Counted from the first letter of the stretch, positions 23,780 through 33,407 are shown. The stretch: DNA of 38,514 nt from an uncultured Oscillospiraceae bacterium (GCA_947624385.1 CANQJZ010000024.1:1-38514), one strand, 5' to 3'. The notes: generated from the letters alone by a model not told the origin. Translations and numbers: made by a program.

Positions 23780-24799
23780 TTGACCATCAAAGATATCGCG
23801 GCCTACTGCGACGTGAGCGTCAGCACGGTGTCGAGAGTTTTGAACGACCACCCGGACGTGAGCCCCCAGGTGCGGGAGCTGGTCAACGAGGCCGTCCGCA
23901 AGCTGCACTATGTGCCCAACAACAGCGCCCGGTCCCTGGTGAGCAGCCGTTCCACGGCCATCGGCGTTGTCTCCCGCGGGGTGGACAACCCGTTTTTGTC
24001 CTCCCTGATCCGGGTCCTGAGCCGCCAGATACACGACCGGGGCTATACCATGGTCCTGCACCAGATCCCCACCCAGGCGGACGAGGTCCAGGCGGCGGCC
24101 ATGCTGGAGCGGGAGAAAAAGCTTCTGGGCGTGATATTTTTGGGCGGCCGGTTCAACTACACGGAGGAGGAGCTGCGGCAGTTGACCGTGCCCTTCGTGT
24201 GCTGTACATATACGAACACCTTCGGGGACCTGCGGGAGGACGCCTATTCCTCCGTGAGCATCCGGGACGAGGACGAGGCGGGAAAGGCGGTCCGGTATCT
24301 GGTGGACCACGGCCACCGGCGCATCGCGGTGGTGCTGGACGACCCGGAGGACCACTCCATCGGCCAGCTCCGTTTCCAGGGCTATCGCCAGGCGCTCCGG
24401 GACTGCGCCATCGAATACGATCCGGCCCTGGCCGTGGTCACCGGCAACTATGACATGCGCGCCGTGTACGACGGCGTATGCGCTCTTATCGACAGCGGCG
24501 CGGATTTCACCGCCCTTCTGGCCATCTCCGACGCGCTGGCCATCGCGGCCATCAAGGCCCTGACCGACCGGGGCCGGACCGTCCCCGGCGACTGCTCCGT
24601 CATCGCCATCGACGGGCTGGAGATCTCCGGATACATGGTCCCCACCCTGACCACCCTGTGCCAGCCGGCGGAGGAAATGGCAAAGGAGAGCGTGGAGATG
24701 CTCATCGCCCTCATCGAAGGCACCGGCTCCCACCGGCACATGCTCGTGCAGACCACCCTCCGCCCCGGCGGGTCCGTGGCCCGGCTCGAAAGAGCGTGA
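23780..24799 (+). CDS. LacI-family transcriptional regulator
   Basis: 339-residue sugar-responsive repressor. The N-terminal helix-turn-helix is canonical: IKDIAAYCDVSVSTVSRVLN, then the hinge helix YVPNNSARSLVS. Residues 60-335 are the periplasmic-binding-protein-like effector domain (AIGVVSRGVDNPFLSSLI, FVCCTYTN, GHRRIAVV). It starts at TTG (23780) since GAGGAGG lies 9 bases upstream and the family N-terminus begins there; no ATG is available. It is first in the operon, 60 bases before the binding-protein gene, so it likely controls its own transport locus, perhaps through the operator at 23715. Effector not predictable. Confidence 0.93.
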   Translation: MTIKDIAAYCDVSVSTVSRVLNDHPDVSPQVRELVNEAVRKLHYVPNNSARSLVSSRSTAIGVVSRGVDNPFLSSLIRVLSRQIHDRGYTMVLHQIPTQADEVQAAAMLEREKKLLGVIFLGGRFNYTEEELRQLTVPFVCCTYTNTFGDLREDAYSSVSIRDEDEAGKAVRYLVDHGHRRIAVVLDDPEDHSIGQLRFQGYRQALRDCAIEYDPALAVVTGNYDMRAVYDGVCALIDSGADFTALLAISDALAIAAIKALTDRGRTVPGDCSVIAIDGLEISGYMVPTLTTLCQPAEEMAKESVEMLIALIEGTGSHRHMLVQTTLRPGGSVARLERA

Positions 24800-24807
24800 G
24801 AACAAGA

Positions 24808-24841
24808 TCACTTCGGCGTACAGCCGTGTGAAATATTTTTT
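24808..24841 (+). terminator. Weak hairpin with T tract between lacI and the binding-protein gene
   Basis: Imperfect inverted repeat TCACTTCGGC / GCCGTGTGA (24808-24831), then AATATTTTTT. It could attenuate read-through from lacI or act as an operator. The pairing has a bulge, so it is uncertain. Confidence 0.35.
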
Positions 24842-24859
24842 GAAAGGAACACAAACCCC

Positions 24860-26149
24860 ATGAAAAAAGCGCTTGCACTTATCCTTGCCCTGGTCATGTG
24901 CCTGAGCCTGTCCGCCGCGGCCTTCGCCGACGACGCCGGCTCTGTGTACTACCTGAACTTCAAGCCCGAGGCCGATCAGGCCTGGCAGGACCTGGCCGCC
25001 AAGTACACCGAGGAGACCGGCGTTGAGGTGAAGGTCGTCACCGCCGCCTCCGGCACCTACTCCGACACCCTGACCGCCGAGATGGCCAAGACCGAGGCCC
25101 CCACCATCTTCAACATCGGCAATAAGTCCGGCATCACCGACTGGGGCGACTACGCTCTGGACCTGACCGACACCAGCATCTACGCTGAGCGCGTCAACGA
25201 CGACTACGTCCTGTTCGACGACGCCGGCGCCCCCAAGGCTCTTGGTTACTGCTACGAGTCCTTCGGCATCATCGTCAACACCGCCCTTCTGGAGCAGGCC
25301 GGCCACTCCCTGGATGAGATCACCGACTTCGCCTCCCTGAAGGCCGTTGCCGACGACATCCACGCCCGCGCGGACGAGCTGGGCTTCGACGCCTTCTCCG
25401 CCCCCGGCCTGGACGGCTCCTCCTCCTGGCGTTTCTCCGGCCACCTGGCCAACATCCCCCTGTACTATCAGTACAAGGACGCCGGCCTGACCGTGGGCGC
25501 CCTGCCCGCTGAGATCACCAGCGACTATCTGGACAACTACCGCAACATCTGGGATCTGTACATCACCGACACCGCCGCCGATCCCACCAGCCTGTCCACC
25601 TCCACCGGCGACGAGTCCGAGGCCGAGTTCGGCGAGGGCAAGGCCGTGTTCTATCAGAACGGCGACTGGGAGTTTTCCCGCCTGACCGGCAAGTTCGGCA
25701 TGGACCCCGAGACCCTGGCCATGATCCCCATCTATTGCGGTGTGGACGGCGAGTCTGAGGCCGGCCTGAACTGCGGCACCGAGAACTGCTGGGCCATCAA
25801 CGCCAAGGCCGACGAGGCCGACATCCAGGCCTCCATCGACTTCCTGACCTGGGTCGTCACCTCCGAGGAAGGCACCGCCATGCTGGCGGAGCAGTTCAGC
25901 GGCATCCCCTTCAAGGCCGCCAAGGCCTCTGCCAACGTGTTCGGCGCCGACGCCGCCGAGTACGCCAACGCCGGCAAGTACACCATGTTCTGGGCCTTCA
26001 ACGACACGCCCAACGTGGACGCCTGGCGCGCCACCGTGGTCACCGCTCTGACCGCTTACTCGGCCGACCCCTCCGACGCCAACTGGGAGCAGGTCGTGTC
26101 CGCGTTCGTGGACGGCTGGGCCATCGAGTATGCCAACGTGAACGGCTGA
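24860..26149 (+). CDS. Extracellular sugar-binding protein of an ABC transporter
   Basis: Family 1 solute-binding protein (MalE-like), 429 residues, which captures an oligosaccharide for the two permeases downstream. The signal peptide is residues 1-23 with an apparent type I site AFA/DD. Cys14 is not in a lipobox (VMC, no Gly/Ala/Ser at -1), which is unusual for a Gram-positive binding protein. Mature domain features: QAWQDLAAKYTEETGVEVKV, then a Tyr/Trp-rich ligand region (NGDWEFSRL) and FLTWVVTSEEGTAML. Codons are strongly biased, suggesting high expression. AAAGGA lies about 11 bases before the ATG. A hairpin after it may set its excess over the permeases. Confidence 0.93.
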   Translation: MKKALALILALVMCLSLSAAAFADDAGSVYYLNFKPEADQAWQDLAAKYTEETGVEVKVVTAASGTYSDTLTAEMAKTEAPTIFNIGNKSGITDWGDYALDLTDTSIYAERVNDDYVLFDDAGAPKALGYCYESFGIIVNTALLEQAGHSLDEITDFASLKAVADDIHARADELGFDAFSAPGLDGSSSWRFSGHLANIPLYYQYKDAGLTVGALPAEITSDYLDNYRNIWDLYITDTAADPTSLSTSTGDESEAEFGEGKAVFYQNGDWEFSRLTGKFGMDPETLAMIPIYCGVDGESEAGLNCGTENCWAINAKADEADIQASIDFLTWVVTSEEGTAMLAEQFSGIPFKAAKASANVFGADAAEYANAGKYTMFWAFNDTPNVDAWRATVVTALTAYSADPSDANWEQVVSAFVDGWAIEYANVNG

Positions 26150-26183
26150 GTCATCCCCGGCTTATACCCTGAGCTAAAATGCG

Positions 26184-26214
26184 CAAGGGCGGGCACTGCG
26201 CCCGCCCTTGTTTT
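26184..26214 (+). terminator. Partial terminator/attenuator between binding protein and permeases
   Basis: 10-bp stem (26184-26193 with 26201-26210), 7-base loop, then TTTTC. Inside the operon, so it probably lowers permease expression and protects the upstream message. Confidence 0.75.
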
Positions 26215-26262
26215 CAAATTTTCCGCTGAAAAATCTCCCATAGAAAGCGAGGGACGATCCCC

Positions 26263-27174
26263 TTGAAAAAGAAGAAACGCGACGCCGCCGCCCTGAGCAG
26301 TGAGCTGATCCGCCGGCCTATCCGCCGGTGGTTCCCGGTGTTTCTGCTGCCTACGCTCGTCTGCTTCTGCATCGGCTTCATCTGGCCCTTCGCCCAGGGC
26401 ATCTATCTGTCCTTCTGCACCTTCAACACCCCCAAGGACGCCACCTGGACCGGCATCTCCAACTACGTCAAGGCGTTCCGGGACGCGGGCTTCGTCCACG
26501 CGTTCAAGAACACCGCCCTGTTCGCCATCGTCTCCATCGTGCTCATCAACGTGCTGGCCTTCGCCATCGCCTACGCGCTGACGCAAAAAATGCGCGGGTC
26601 CAGCCTGTTCCGCACGATCTTCTTCATGCCGAACCTGATCGGCGGCGTGGTCCTGGGCTATATCTGGTCCATGATCTTCGACGCCATTTTGAAACATTAC
26701 AGCACCTATCTCACCGCCAATGCCACCTATGGCTTCTGGGGTCTTGTGATCTTAGTGGCCTGGCAGCAGATCGGCTATATGATGATCATCTATATCGCGG
26801 GACTGCAGGCCGTGCCCGAGGATATGCTGGAAGCCGCCAAGATCGACGGCGCCTCCAAGAGCCAGACCCTGTTCCGGGTGGTCATCCCCAATGTGATGCC
26901 CTCCATCACCATATGCATGTTCCTGACCCTGACCAATTCCTTCAAGCTGTTTGACCAGAACCTGGCCCTCACCGGCGGCGCGCCGTCCGTCATCATGAAC
27001 GGCGCCAAGGTGAACATGACCGAGCTTCTGGCTTTGAATATCTACTCCACGTATAACATCAACAAGAACTGGCACGGCGCGGCCCAGGCCAAGGCGGTGG
27101 TGTTCTTCATCCTGGTGGCGTCCCTGGCCATCGCCCAGCTGACCGCGACCCGTCAAAAGGAGGTGCAGCAGTGA
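26263..27174 (+). CDS. ABC sugar transporter permease (MalF type)
   Basis: 303-residue inner membrane permease with about six helices. The cytoplasmic EAA loop reads EDMLEAAKIDGASKSQTLFRVVIPNVMPS near residue 190-215, the contact site for the transport ATPase. The first helix follows a very basic start, MKKKKRDAAALSS. The start codon is TTG (26263), with GCGAGGGA upstream; no ATG is nearby. It overlaps the next permease gene by a few bases. Pairing with a MalG-type permease and a family 1 binding protein indicates oligosaccharide uptake. Confidence 0.92.
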   Translation: MKKKKRDAAALSSELIRRPIRRWFPVFLLPTLVCFCIGFIWPFAQGIYLSFCTFNTPKDATWTGISNYVKAFRDAGFVHAFKNTALFAIVSIVLINVLAFAIAYALTQKMRGSSLFRTIFFMPNLIGGVVLGYIWSMIFDAILKHYSTYLTANATYGFWGLVILVAWQQIGYMMIIYIAGLQAVPEDMLEAAKIDGASKSQTLFRVVIPNVMPSITICMFLTLTNSFKLFDQNLALTGGAPSVIMNGAKVNMTELLALNIYSTYNINKNWHGAAQAKAVVFFILVASLAIAQLTATRQKEVQQ

Positions 27175-28031
27175 TGAAACAGCGCTATAAGCAGCACTAT
27201 TCCCGGGGCAGCAACCTGCTCACGGCCGTTTTTATCGTCGTGGGCCTTCTGTGGATCGTCCCCATCATCGCCGTGGCGGTCAACGCCTTCAAGACCAATG
27301 CGGCCGTGAACCAGAACGCCTTCGCCCTGCCCAATGCCGACACCTTCGTGGGCTTCGACAACTTCGTCAAGGGCATGACCTTCGGCAACTATCCCTTCTG
27401 GAAGAGCGTGGGATACAGCCTGTTCATCACCCTGGCGTCCACGGCCCTGATCCTGATCTGCACGTCTATGGCGGCCTGGTACATTTCCAGAGTTGGCAGC
27501 ACCTTTACAAAAGTGGTATATTATCTGTGCATCTTCTCCATGGTGGTGCCCTTCCAGATGGTCATGTTCACCCTGTCCACCACGGCGGACACGCTGAAGC
27601 TGAACACCCCCTGGACCATCCCCATCATCTACCTGGGCTTCGGCGCGGGGCTGGCGGTGTTCATGTTCACCGGCTTCGTGCACAGCATCCCCCTGGAGAT
27701 CGAGGAGGCCGCCGTCATCGACGGGTGCAGCCCCATCCGCACCTTCTTCTCCGTGGTGCTGCCCATGCTCAAGCCCACCATGATATCCGTGGGCGTGCTG
27801 GAGATCATGTGGGTGTGGAACGACTATCTGCTGCCCTATCTTGTCCTGGACCGGACAAAGTACATGACCATCCCCATCCACATCCAATACCTGAAGGGCA
27901 GCTACGGCTCCGTGGACCTGGGGGCGACGATGGCGCTGATCCTGCTGAGCATCATCCCCGTCATCATCTTCTACCTCACCTGCCAGAAACATATCATCAA
28001 AGGCGTGGCGGCAGGCGCCGTGAAAGGATAA
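27174..28031 (+). CDS. ABC sugar transporter permease (MalG type)
   Basis: 285-residue permease with about six helices and an EAA loop (SIPLEIEEAAVIDGCSPIRTFF, near residues 180-205). It pairs with the MalF-type subunit. The ATG at 27174 overlaps the previous stop (TGATGA) and has AAAAGGAGGT 9 bases upstream; a GTG at 27171 is the alternative. No ATP-binding subunit is encoded in this operon, as is common in Firmicutes where one MsmX/MsmK-type ATPase serves several sugar systems. Confidence 0.93.
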   Translation: MKQRYKQHYSRGSNLLTAVFIVVGLLWIVPIIAVAVNAFKTNAAVNQNAFALPNADTFVGFDNFVKGMTFGNYPFWKSVGYSLFITLASTALILICTSMAAWYISRVGSTFTKVVYYLCIFSMVVPFQMVMFTLSTTADTLKLNTPWTIPIIYLGFGAGLAVFMFTGFVHSIPLEIEEAAVIDGCSPIRTFFSVVLPMLKPTMISVGVLEIMWVWNDYLLPYLVLDRTKYMTIPIHIQYLKGSYGSVDLGATMALILLSIIPVIIFYLTCQKHIIKGVAAGAVKG

Positions 28032-28037
28032 CATCTT

Positions 28038-29516
28038 ATGGAGCGTGCGGCAGGTATCCTGCTCTCCGTCTCGTCCCTGCCCTCCCCCTATGGCATCGGG
28101 ACGTTGGGACAGGCCGCCTATGACTTCGTGGACTTTCTGGCGGACGCCGGCCAGAAATACTGGCAGATGCTCCCCGTGGGACCCATCAGCTACGGCGACT
28201 CCCCCTATCAGTCCTTCTCCGCCTTCGCGGGCAACCCCTATTACATAGACCCGGACATGCTCATCGCCGACGGGCTCCTCACTCAGGACGAGGCCCAGGC
28301 CCCCTACTGGGGCAGCGAGCCCGCCCGCGTGGACTACGGCGCGGTGTACAACGCCCGGTTCGACCTGCTGGAAAAGGCCTTTGACCGGGGCTGGGACCGG
28401 GACAAAACGGATGTGACCCGGTTCCTGACGAAAAACCGGGACTGGCTGCCCGATTACGCCCTGTTTATGGCCCTGAAGCGCCATTTTGATATGGTCGCCT
28501 GGACAGCGTGGCCCGACGAGGACATCCGTCTGCGCCGGGGCGGCGCCGTGGCACAGTGGGCGAAAAAGCTGGACCGGGACGTGCGGTTTTTCACCTATCT
28601 GCAATATCTCTTCCAGAAGCAGTGGGACGCCCTCAAGGCATACGCCGCCCAAAGGGGCGTGCAGACCATCGGCGACCTGCCCATCTATGTGGCGCTGGAC
28701 TCCGCCGACGTGTGGGCCAACCCGCAAAAATTCCTGCTGGACCAGGACAACATACCCACCGTTGTGGCCGGCGTGCCGCCGGACGCCTTCACCGCCGACG
28801 GGCAGCTCTGGGGCAACCCCATCTACGACTGGAAGGCCATGGAGGCCGACGGGTTCAGCTGGTGGGAGGCCCGTATGCGCAGCACCCTGGAGCGGTTCGA
28901 CGTGGCCCGTGTGGACCACTTCCGGGGGCTGGAGAGCTATTGGGCCGTGCCCTACGGCGACCCCACCGCCGCCACCGGCCGCTGGGAGCCGGGACCCGGC
29001 GCGGCGTTCGTCCACATGCTCCGGGAGAAATTTCCAAACAGCTTCATCATCGCCGAGGACCTGGGGTTCATCACCCCGGAGGTCCGGGCCCTGCTGGACC
29101 TGTCCGGTTTTCCGGGCATGAAGGTGCTGGAATTTGCCTTTGACCACCGGGAGCACAGCGACAATATGCCCCACCGGTGCCCCGTCAACAGCGTGTGCTA
29201 CACCGGCACCCACGACAACTCCACCCTCGTGGGCTGGATGGCCGACGTGGACCCCAAGGACCTGGCCGTAGCCAAGGCATACCTGGGCCTGAATCGGGAG
29301 GAAGGCTACGACTGGGGCATGCTCCGGGGCGGCATGGGTTCTCCGTCGCGCCTGTTCGTGGCGCAGATGCAGGATTACCTGGGCCTGGACGATACGGCCC
29401 GGATGAACCGGCCCGGCGACCCGGTGGGCAACTGGCAGTGGCGCATGACCCCCGGCCAGGCCACGCCGGAACTGGCCGCCAAGATCCGGGCGCTCACAAC
29501 GCTTTTCGAGAGGTAA
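28038..29516 (+). CDS. malQ: 4-alpha-glucanotransferase (amylomaltase, GH77)
   Basis: Cytoplasmic enzyme that transfers alpha-1,4-glucan segments between maltooligosaccharides, releasing glucose. The 492 residues match the bacterial/plant DPE1-like size. Catalytic residues: Asp293 nucleophile in VDHFRG, Glu340 acid/base in IIAEDLG, and Asp393 in TGTHDN. The N-terminal GILLSVSSLPSPYGIGTLG and QMLPVGP segments are typical. ATG with AAAGGA upstream, 6 bases after the permease stop. Its place identifies the imported sugar as probably a maltodextrin. Confidence 0.96.
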   Translation: MERAAGILLSVSSLPSPYGIGTLGQAAYDFVDFLADAGQKYWQMLPVGPISYGDSPYQSFSAFAGNPYYIDPDMLIADGLLTQDEAQAPYWGSEPARVDYGAVYNARFDLLEKAFDRGWDRDKTDVTRFLTKNRDWLPDYALFMALKRHFDMVAWTAWPDEDIRLRRGGAVAQWAKKLDRDVRFFTYLQYLFQKQWDALKAYAAQRGVQTIGDLPIYVALDSADVWANPQKFLLDQDNIPTVVAGVPPDAFTADGQLWGNPIYDWKAMEADGFSWWEARMRSTLERFDVARVDHFRGLESYWAVPYGDPTAATGRWEPGPGAAFVHMLREKFPNSFIIAEDLGFITPEVRALLDLSGFPGMKVLEFAFDHREHSDNMPHRCPVNSVCYTGTHDNSTLVGWMADVDPKDLAVAKAYLGLNREEGYDWGMLRGGMGSPSRLFVAQMQDYLGLDDTARMNRPGDPVGNWQWRMTPGQATPELAAKIRALTTLFER

Positions 29517-29523
29517 AAAACAC

Positions 29524-30696
29524 ATGACCAATTACTACGAACGGGCCCTGGCCCTGCGGGCCGACACGGTGGCCGACCGCCGCCACATGCACGCCAACGC
29601 AGAGGTGGGGCTGCACCTGCCGAAAACCAGGGCGTACGTCATGGAAAAGCTGCGGGCATACGGCCTGGAGCCGGTCGAGTGCGGTGAGGGCGTGACGGCC
29701 ACGCTGGGCGCCGGCGGCAAGACGCTGCTGCTGCGGGCGGACATGGACGCGCTGCCCATGCCGGAGGACAGCGGCGAGGATTTCGCATGCCCCACCGGCC
29801 GCGAGGCCCACACCTGCGGCCACGATAACCACGCCGCCATGCTCCTGACGGCGGCCCGGATGCTCAAGGAGACGGAGGGCGATCTGCAGGGCACGGTCCG
29901 GTTCATGTTCCAGCCCGCCGAAGAAACCTTTGAGGGCAGCCGGAACATGATCGAACACGGCATTCTGGACGGCGTGGACGCGGCGCTGGCCTACCACGTC
30001 AGTCCTGGCCAAATGCCCGTGGGCATCTACATGTACAACGCCGGCGGCACCATGATGTACTCCCATGACCGCTTTGTCATCACGATCCAGGGCCACGGCG
30101 GCCACGGGGCATATCCCCATACCAGCGTGGACCCCATCAACATCGGCGTGCACATCCACCTGGCCCTGCAGGAGCTGATCGCCCGGGAGAGCGACCCCTC
30201 CCACGCCTGCGTGCTGACCGTGGGCCAGTTCACCGCCGGCTCCGCGGCCAACATCATCCCGGACACCGCCATGCTCCAGGGCACCCTCCGCACGGACAAG
30301 CCCGAGGCCCGGGACAAGCTGGTCCGCCGCTTGCAGGAGATCGTCCCGGCCGTGGCCGCCGTGTACGGCGGCAGCGCCCAGGTGGAGATGACCTCCGGCG
30401 TGCCGCCGCTTATCTGCGACGAAAAGCTGGTCAACGAGATGGTGGGCTATATGCAGGAGCTGGATTTCCCCGGCGCCACGCCCTATCCGAACGTCCAGGC
30501 CAGCGCCAGCGAGGATTTCGCCCTGGTAGCGGAAAAGGTCCCCGCGGCGTTCATGTACCTGTCCGCCGGCTTTTTGGACGAGCGGGGCGACTGGCCGGCC
30601 CACAACCCCAAGGTCCACTTCAACGAGGACGCGCTGCCCATCGGCGCGGCGTGCCTGGCCCACTGCGCGGTCCGCTGGCTGCAAAACAACAGGTAA
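29524..30696 (+). CDS. M20 family amidohydrolase (hippurate/N-acyl amino acid hydrolase type)
   Basis: 390-residue zinc-dependent amidohydrolase of the M20D group, which cleaves N-acyl or N-acetyl amino acids. Metal ligand motifs are complete: HTCGHDNH (Cys98, His100), FMFQPAEE (Glu133/Glu134), AYHVSPG and ASASEDFALV. The dimerisation domain insert has GHGGHGAYPHTSVDPI. ATG with GAGAGGT upstream, 7 bases after malQ, so it is co-transcribed. An amidohydrolase at the end of a maltodextrin operon is not an obvious partner; it may act on a glycan N-acyl group or simply share the transcript. Substrate not predictable. Confidence 0.92.
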   Translation: MTNYYERALALRADTVADRRHMHANAEVGLHLPKTRAYVMEKLRAYGLEPVECGEGVTATLGAGGKTLLLRADMDALPMPEDSGEDFACPTGREAHTCGHDNHAAMLLTAARMLKETEGDLQGTVRFMFQPAEETFEGSRNMIEHGILDGVDAALAYHVSPGQMPVGIYMYNAGGTMMYSHDRFVITIQGHGGHGAYPHTSVDPINIGVHIHLALQELIARESDPSHACVLTVGQFTAGSAANIIPDTAMLQGTLRTDKPEARDKLVRRLQEIVPAVAAVYGGSAQVEMTSGVPPLICDEKLVNEMVGYMQELDFPGATPYPNVQASASEDFALVAEKVPAAFMYLSAGFLDERGDWPAHNPKVHFNEDALPIGAACLAHCAVRWLQNNR

Positions 30697-30706
30697 AACA
30701 CAGAAG

Positions 30707-30740
30707 AAGCGTCTCACACCTGTGCGTGAGACGCTTTGTT
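30707..30740. terminator. Terminator between the M20 gene and hicB
   Basis: 11-bp perfect stem (30707-30717 with 30726-30736) between converging genes. The plus side has TGTTATT and the minus side CTTCTTCTGTG, so it may serve both directions with modest efficiency. Confidence 0.75.
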
Positions 30741-30755
30741 ATTCGTTCATGCAAT

Positions 30756-31097
30756 TTAGCTTTGGGAGCCCAGGGAACTTCGCATGGCGTTCTCCACGAA
30801 GCTGTTAAGGGTCATTTGATGGGCGGCGGCATAGGTCACGGCCTGTCGGTGCAATTCCGGCGACACCCGCACATTAAAGCTGCCCTTATATGCCTTTTCC
30901 GGCTCGACGCCGTTTTCCTCGCACAGCGCCAGATAGTCGTCCACGGAGCCATGAAAATCGTCGATCAGTTCCTTTGCGGTGGTCCCCTCATAGGAGATCA
31001 GAGCTCGGATGCCCAGCACCTTTCCAAAGAAGACGCCATCTGTCTCAGAAAATTCAACGCTGCCAATATAGCCCTTGTATTCCATCGTGTTGCTCAT
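30756..31097 (-). CDS. hicB: HicB-type antitoxin
   Basis: 113-residue antitoxin of the HicAB system. The N-terminal half (YKGYIGSVEFSETDGVFFGKV, residues about 6-55) is the HicB partial RNase-H-like fold that binds the toxin. The C-terminal part (FNVRVSPELHRQAVTYAAAHQMTLNSFV) is a ribbon-helix-helix DNA-binding motif for autoregulation. The ATG overlaps the hicA stop by 4 bases (ATGA) with GAGGAGG upstream. It neutralises the HicA RNase. Confidence 0.88.
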   Translation of the reverse strand: MSNTMEYKGYIGSVEFSETDGVFFGKVLGIRALISYEGTTAKELIDDFHGSVDDYLALCEENGVEPEKAYKGSFNVRVSPELHRQAVTYAAAHQMTLNSFVENAMRSSLGSQS

Positions 31098-31354
31098 ATC
31101 AGACCCTCCTCGTCCAAAATCTCTATGAGCTGCTTGACCTGATACTCCAAAAGCTCCTTCCGGGGGTGGGGTTTGTGGAGCAAGATCGGGGCATATGTGT
31201 CGCTGACGAACATGACCCGAGAGCCGCTGGTGCGGCCCTTGTTGGAGCGCTTGTAGGAAAAATACCGCAAAAGCGACTCCGCGTCGTCAAAGGTGAACGT
31301 CTTGGGCCTGGCCTTCAGCTTCTCTATCAGCTTTTCCTTTTGTCCCACGGTCAT
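31094..31354 (-). CDS. hicA: HicA-type mRNA interferase toxin
   Basis: Small (86-residue) ribosome-independent RNase of the HicA family. It has the dsRBD-like layout with FDDAESLLRYFSY, GRTSGSRVMFV and LHKPHPRKELLEYQVKQL; the two histidines in the last segment match this HicA subgroup. The start is ambiguous: ATG at 31354 has GGGGG immediately before it, while the GTG at 31348 has the same run at a more normal distance. The promoter at 31371 puts the transcript start only about 10 bases upstream, so nothing longer is possible. Toxin before antitoxin is the usual hicAB order. Confidence 0.85.
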   Translation of the reverse strand: MTVGQKEKLIEKLKARPKTFTFDDAESLLRYFSYKRSNKGRTSGSRVMFVSDTYAPILLHKPHPRKELLEYQVKQLIEILDEEGLI

Positions 31355-31370
31355 ACCCCCATCCGATATC

Positions 31371-31399
31371 AGTATAGCACGGCGGGAAAATGGTTGCAA
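31371..31399 (-). promoter_or_regulatory. Promoter of hicAB
   Basis: On the minus strand TTGCAA (31394-31399), 17-base spacer ending in TGC, TATACT (31371-31376). Short leader. The region likely also contains the HicB operator, not resolved here. Confidence 0.65.
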
Positions 31400-31469
31400 C
31401 TAAAATCAGTCGCACCCCGTCCGCCGGATAACCGCGTCCCACGGCGGCGGGGAAAATCGCCCGCCGGAC

Positions 31470-31498
31470 TTGACTTTTATACAGGCGTGTAATATACT
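31470..31498 (+). promoter_or_regulatory. Promoter of the thiolase gene
   Basis: TTGACT (31470-31475), 17-base spacer, TATACT (31493-31498): close to consensus. The leader of about 90 bases contains a small hairpin AGCGCC-TTT-GGGCGCT near 31547-31561. Confidence 0.75.
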
Positions 31499-31595
31499 TT
31501 CCCTGTCTGGGCAATGACAAAAAATCTACAAAGTCGTATCCCCAGCGCCTTTGGGCGCTTACTGATTTCGTAATTTTATTAAGGAGGAACTTTCC

Positions 31596-32855
<1,260 letters not shown>

Positions 32856-32884
32856 GGGCGTCGAAACGCTCCTGATAAATGACC

Positions 32885-32914
32885 ATGGGGACCCGCTCGC
32901 GGGTCCCCATTTGC
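32885..32914 (+). terminator. Hairpin after thiolase, probable terminator
   Basis: 12-bp stem (32885-32896 with 32899-32910) formed by ATGGGGACCCGC and its complement, then TTTGC. The T tract is weak, so some read-through into the NTF2-like gene is likely. Confidence 0.6.
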
Positions 32915-32946
32915 ATGGCGAAGACTATTGTTTCGTGAGGGACAAG

Positions 32947-33312
32947 ATGGAAGAGATCATCCGCAGATACTTCCGTGCGTGGATAGACAGGGACATCGAG
33001 ACGGTCAAAAACACCTTTTCCGACGACGCGGTATACAGCGAGTGCTACGGCCCGGAGTACCGCGGCCTTTCGCAAATTTTACAATGGTTCAAAGACTGGA
33101 ACGACAAAGGCAGGGTCTTGGAGTGGTCGGTGAAGCGTGTGCTGGAAACGGGCCGCACCGCCGTGGCGGAATGGTATTTCCGGTGCCAGTACGACGGCGT
33201 GACCGACGCCTTTGACGGGGTAACGATAGCCGATTTTGATGAAAGCGGAAAGATCGCGAGACTGTGCGAATTTCAGTCCAAGGCGGGGCACTACTATCCA
33301 TACGGAGAATGA
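32947..33312 (+). CDS. NTF2-like / SnoaL-fold protein
   Basis: 121-residue protein of the NTF2-like superfamily: RRYFRAWIDRDIETVKNTFSDDAVYSECYGPEYRGL is the typical helix-plus-first-strand signature, and the C-terminal half forms the expected beta-sheet (AVAEWYFRCQYDG, FDGVTIADFDESGKIARLCEF). Such folds bind small hydrophobic ligands or act as isomerases or dehydratases; the specific role is unknown. ATG at 32947 has GTGAGGG 5-10 bases upstream; an in-frame GTG at 32935 is possible. It follows the thiolase hairpin and ends at a terminator. Confidence 0.82.
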   Translation: MEEIIRRYFRAWIDRDIETVKNTFSDDAVYSECYGPEYRGLSQILQWFKDWNDKGRVLEWSVKRVLETGRTAVAEWYFRCQYDGVTDAFDGVTIADFDESGKIARLCEFQSKAGHYYPYGE

Positions 33313-33325
33313 TCATACATGGTTG

Positions 33326-33354
33326 CGGCGGGACGTTTTGTCCCGCCGTTTTTA
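33326..33354 (+). terminator. Intrinsic terminator after the NTF2-like gene
   Basis: 8-bp GC stem CGGCGGGA (33326-33333) with TCCCGCCG (33341-33348), 7-base loop, then TTTTTAT. Confidence 0.88.
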
Positions 33355-33376
33355 TGTGGCCGATGGCATTTCAATG

Positions 33377-33405
33377 TTGACAACGGCGTGGCAGGCGTTT
33401 ATACT
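33377..33405 (+). promoter_or_regulatory. Promoter of the nitroreductase-ohrR operon
   Basis: Perfect TTGACA (33377-33382), 17-base spacer, TATACT (33400-33405). Predicted start near 33412, inside the inverted repeat at 33408-33429. Confidence 0.8.
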
Positions 33406-33407
33406 AT

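Noticed and set aside
21818-25444. Very long open frame (1208 codons) on the minus strand across three plus-strand genes
   Set aside because: It spans a membrane protein, a terminator, LacI and the binding protein, which are all well supported. Low-complexity Gly/His/Val content marks it as a shadow.
27153-29531. Open frame (792 codons) on the minus strand over the permease and malQ genes
   Set aside because: Same shadow pattern; malG and malQ have complete family motifs on the plus strand.
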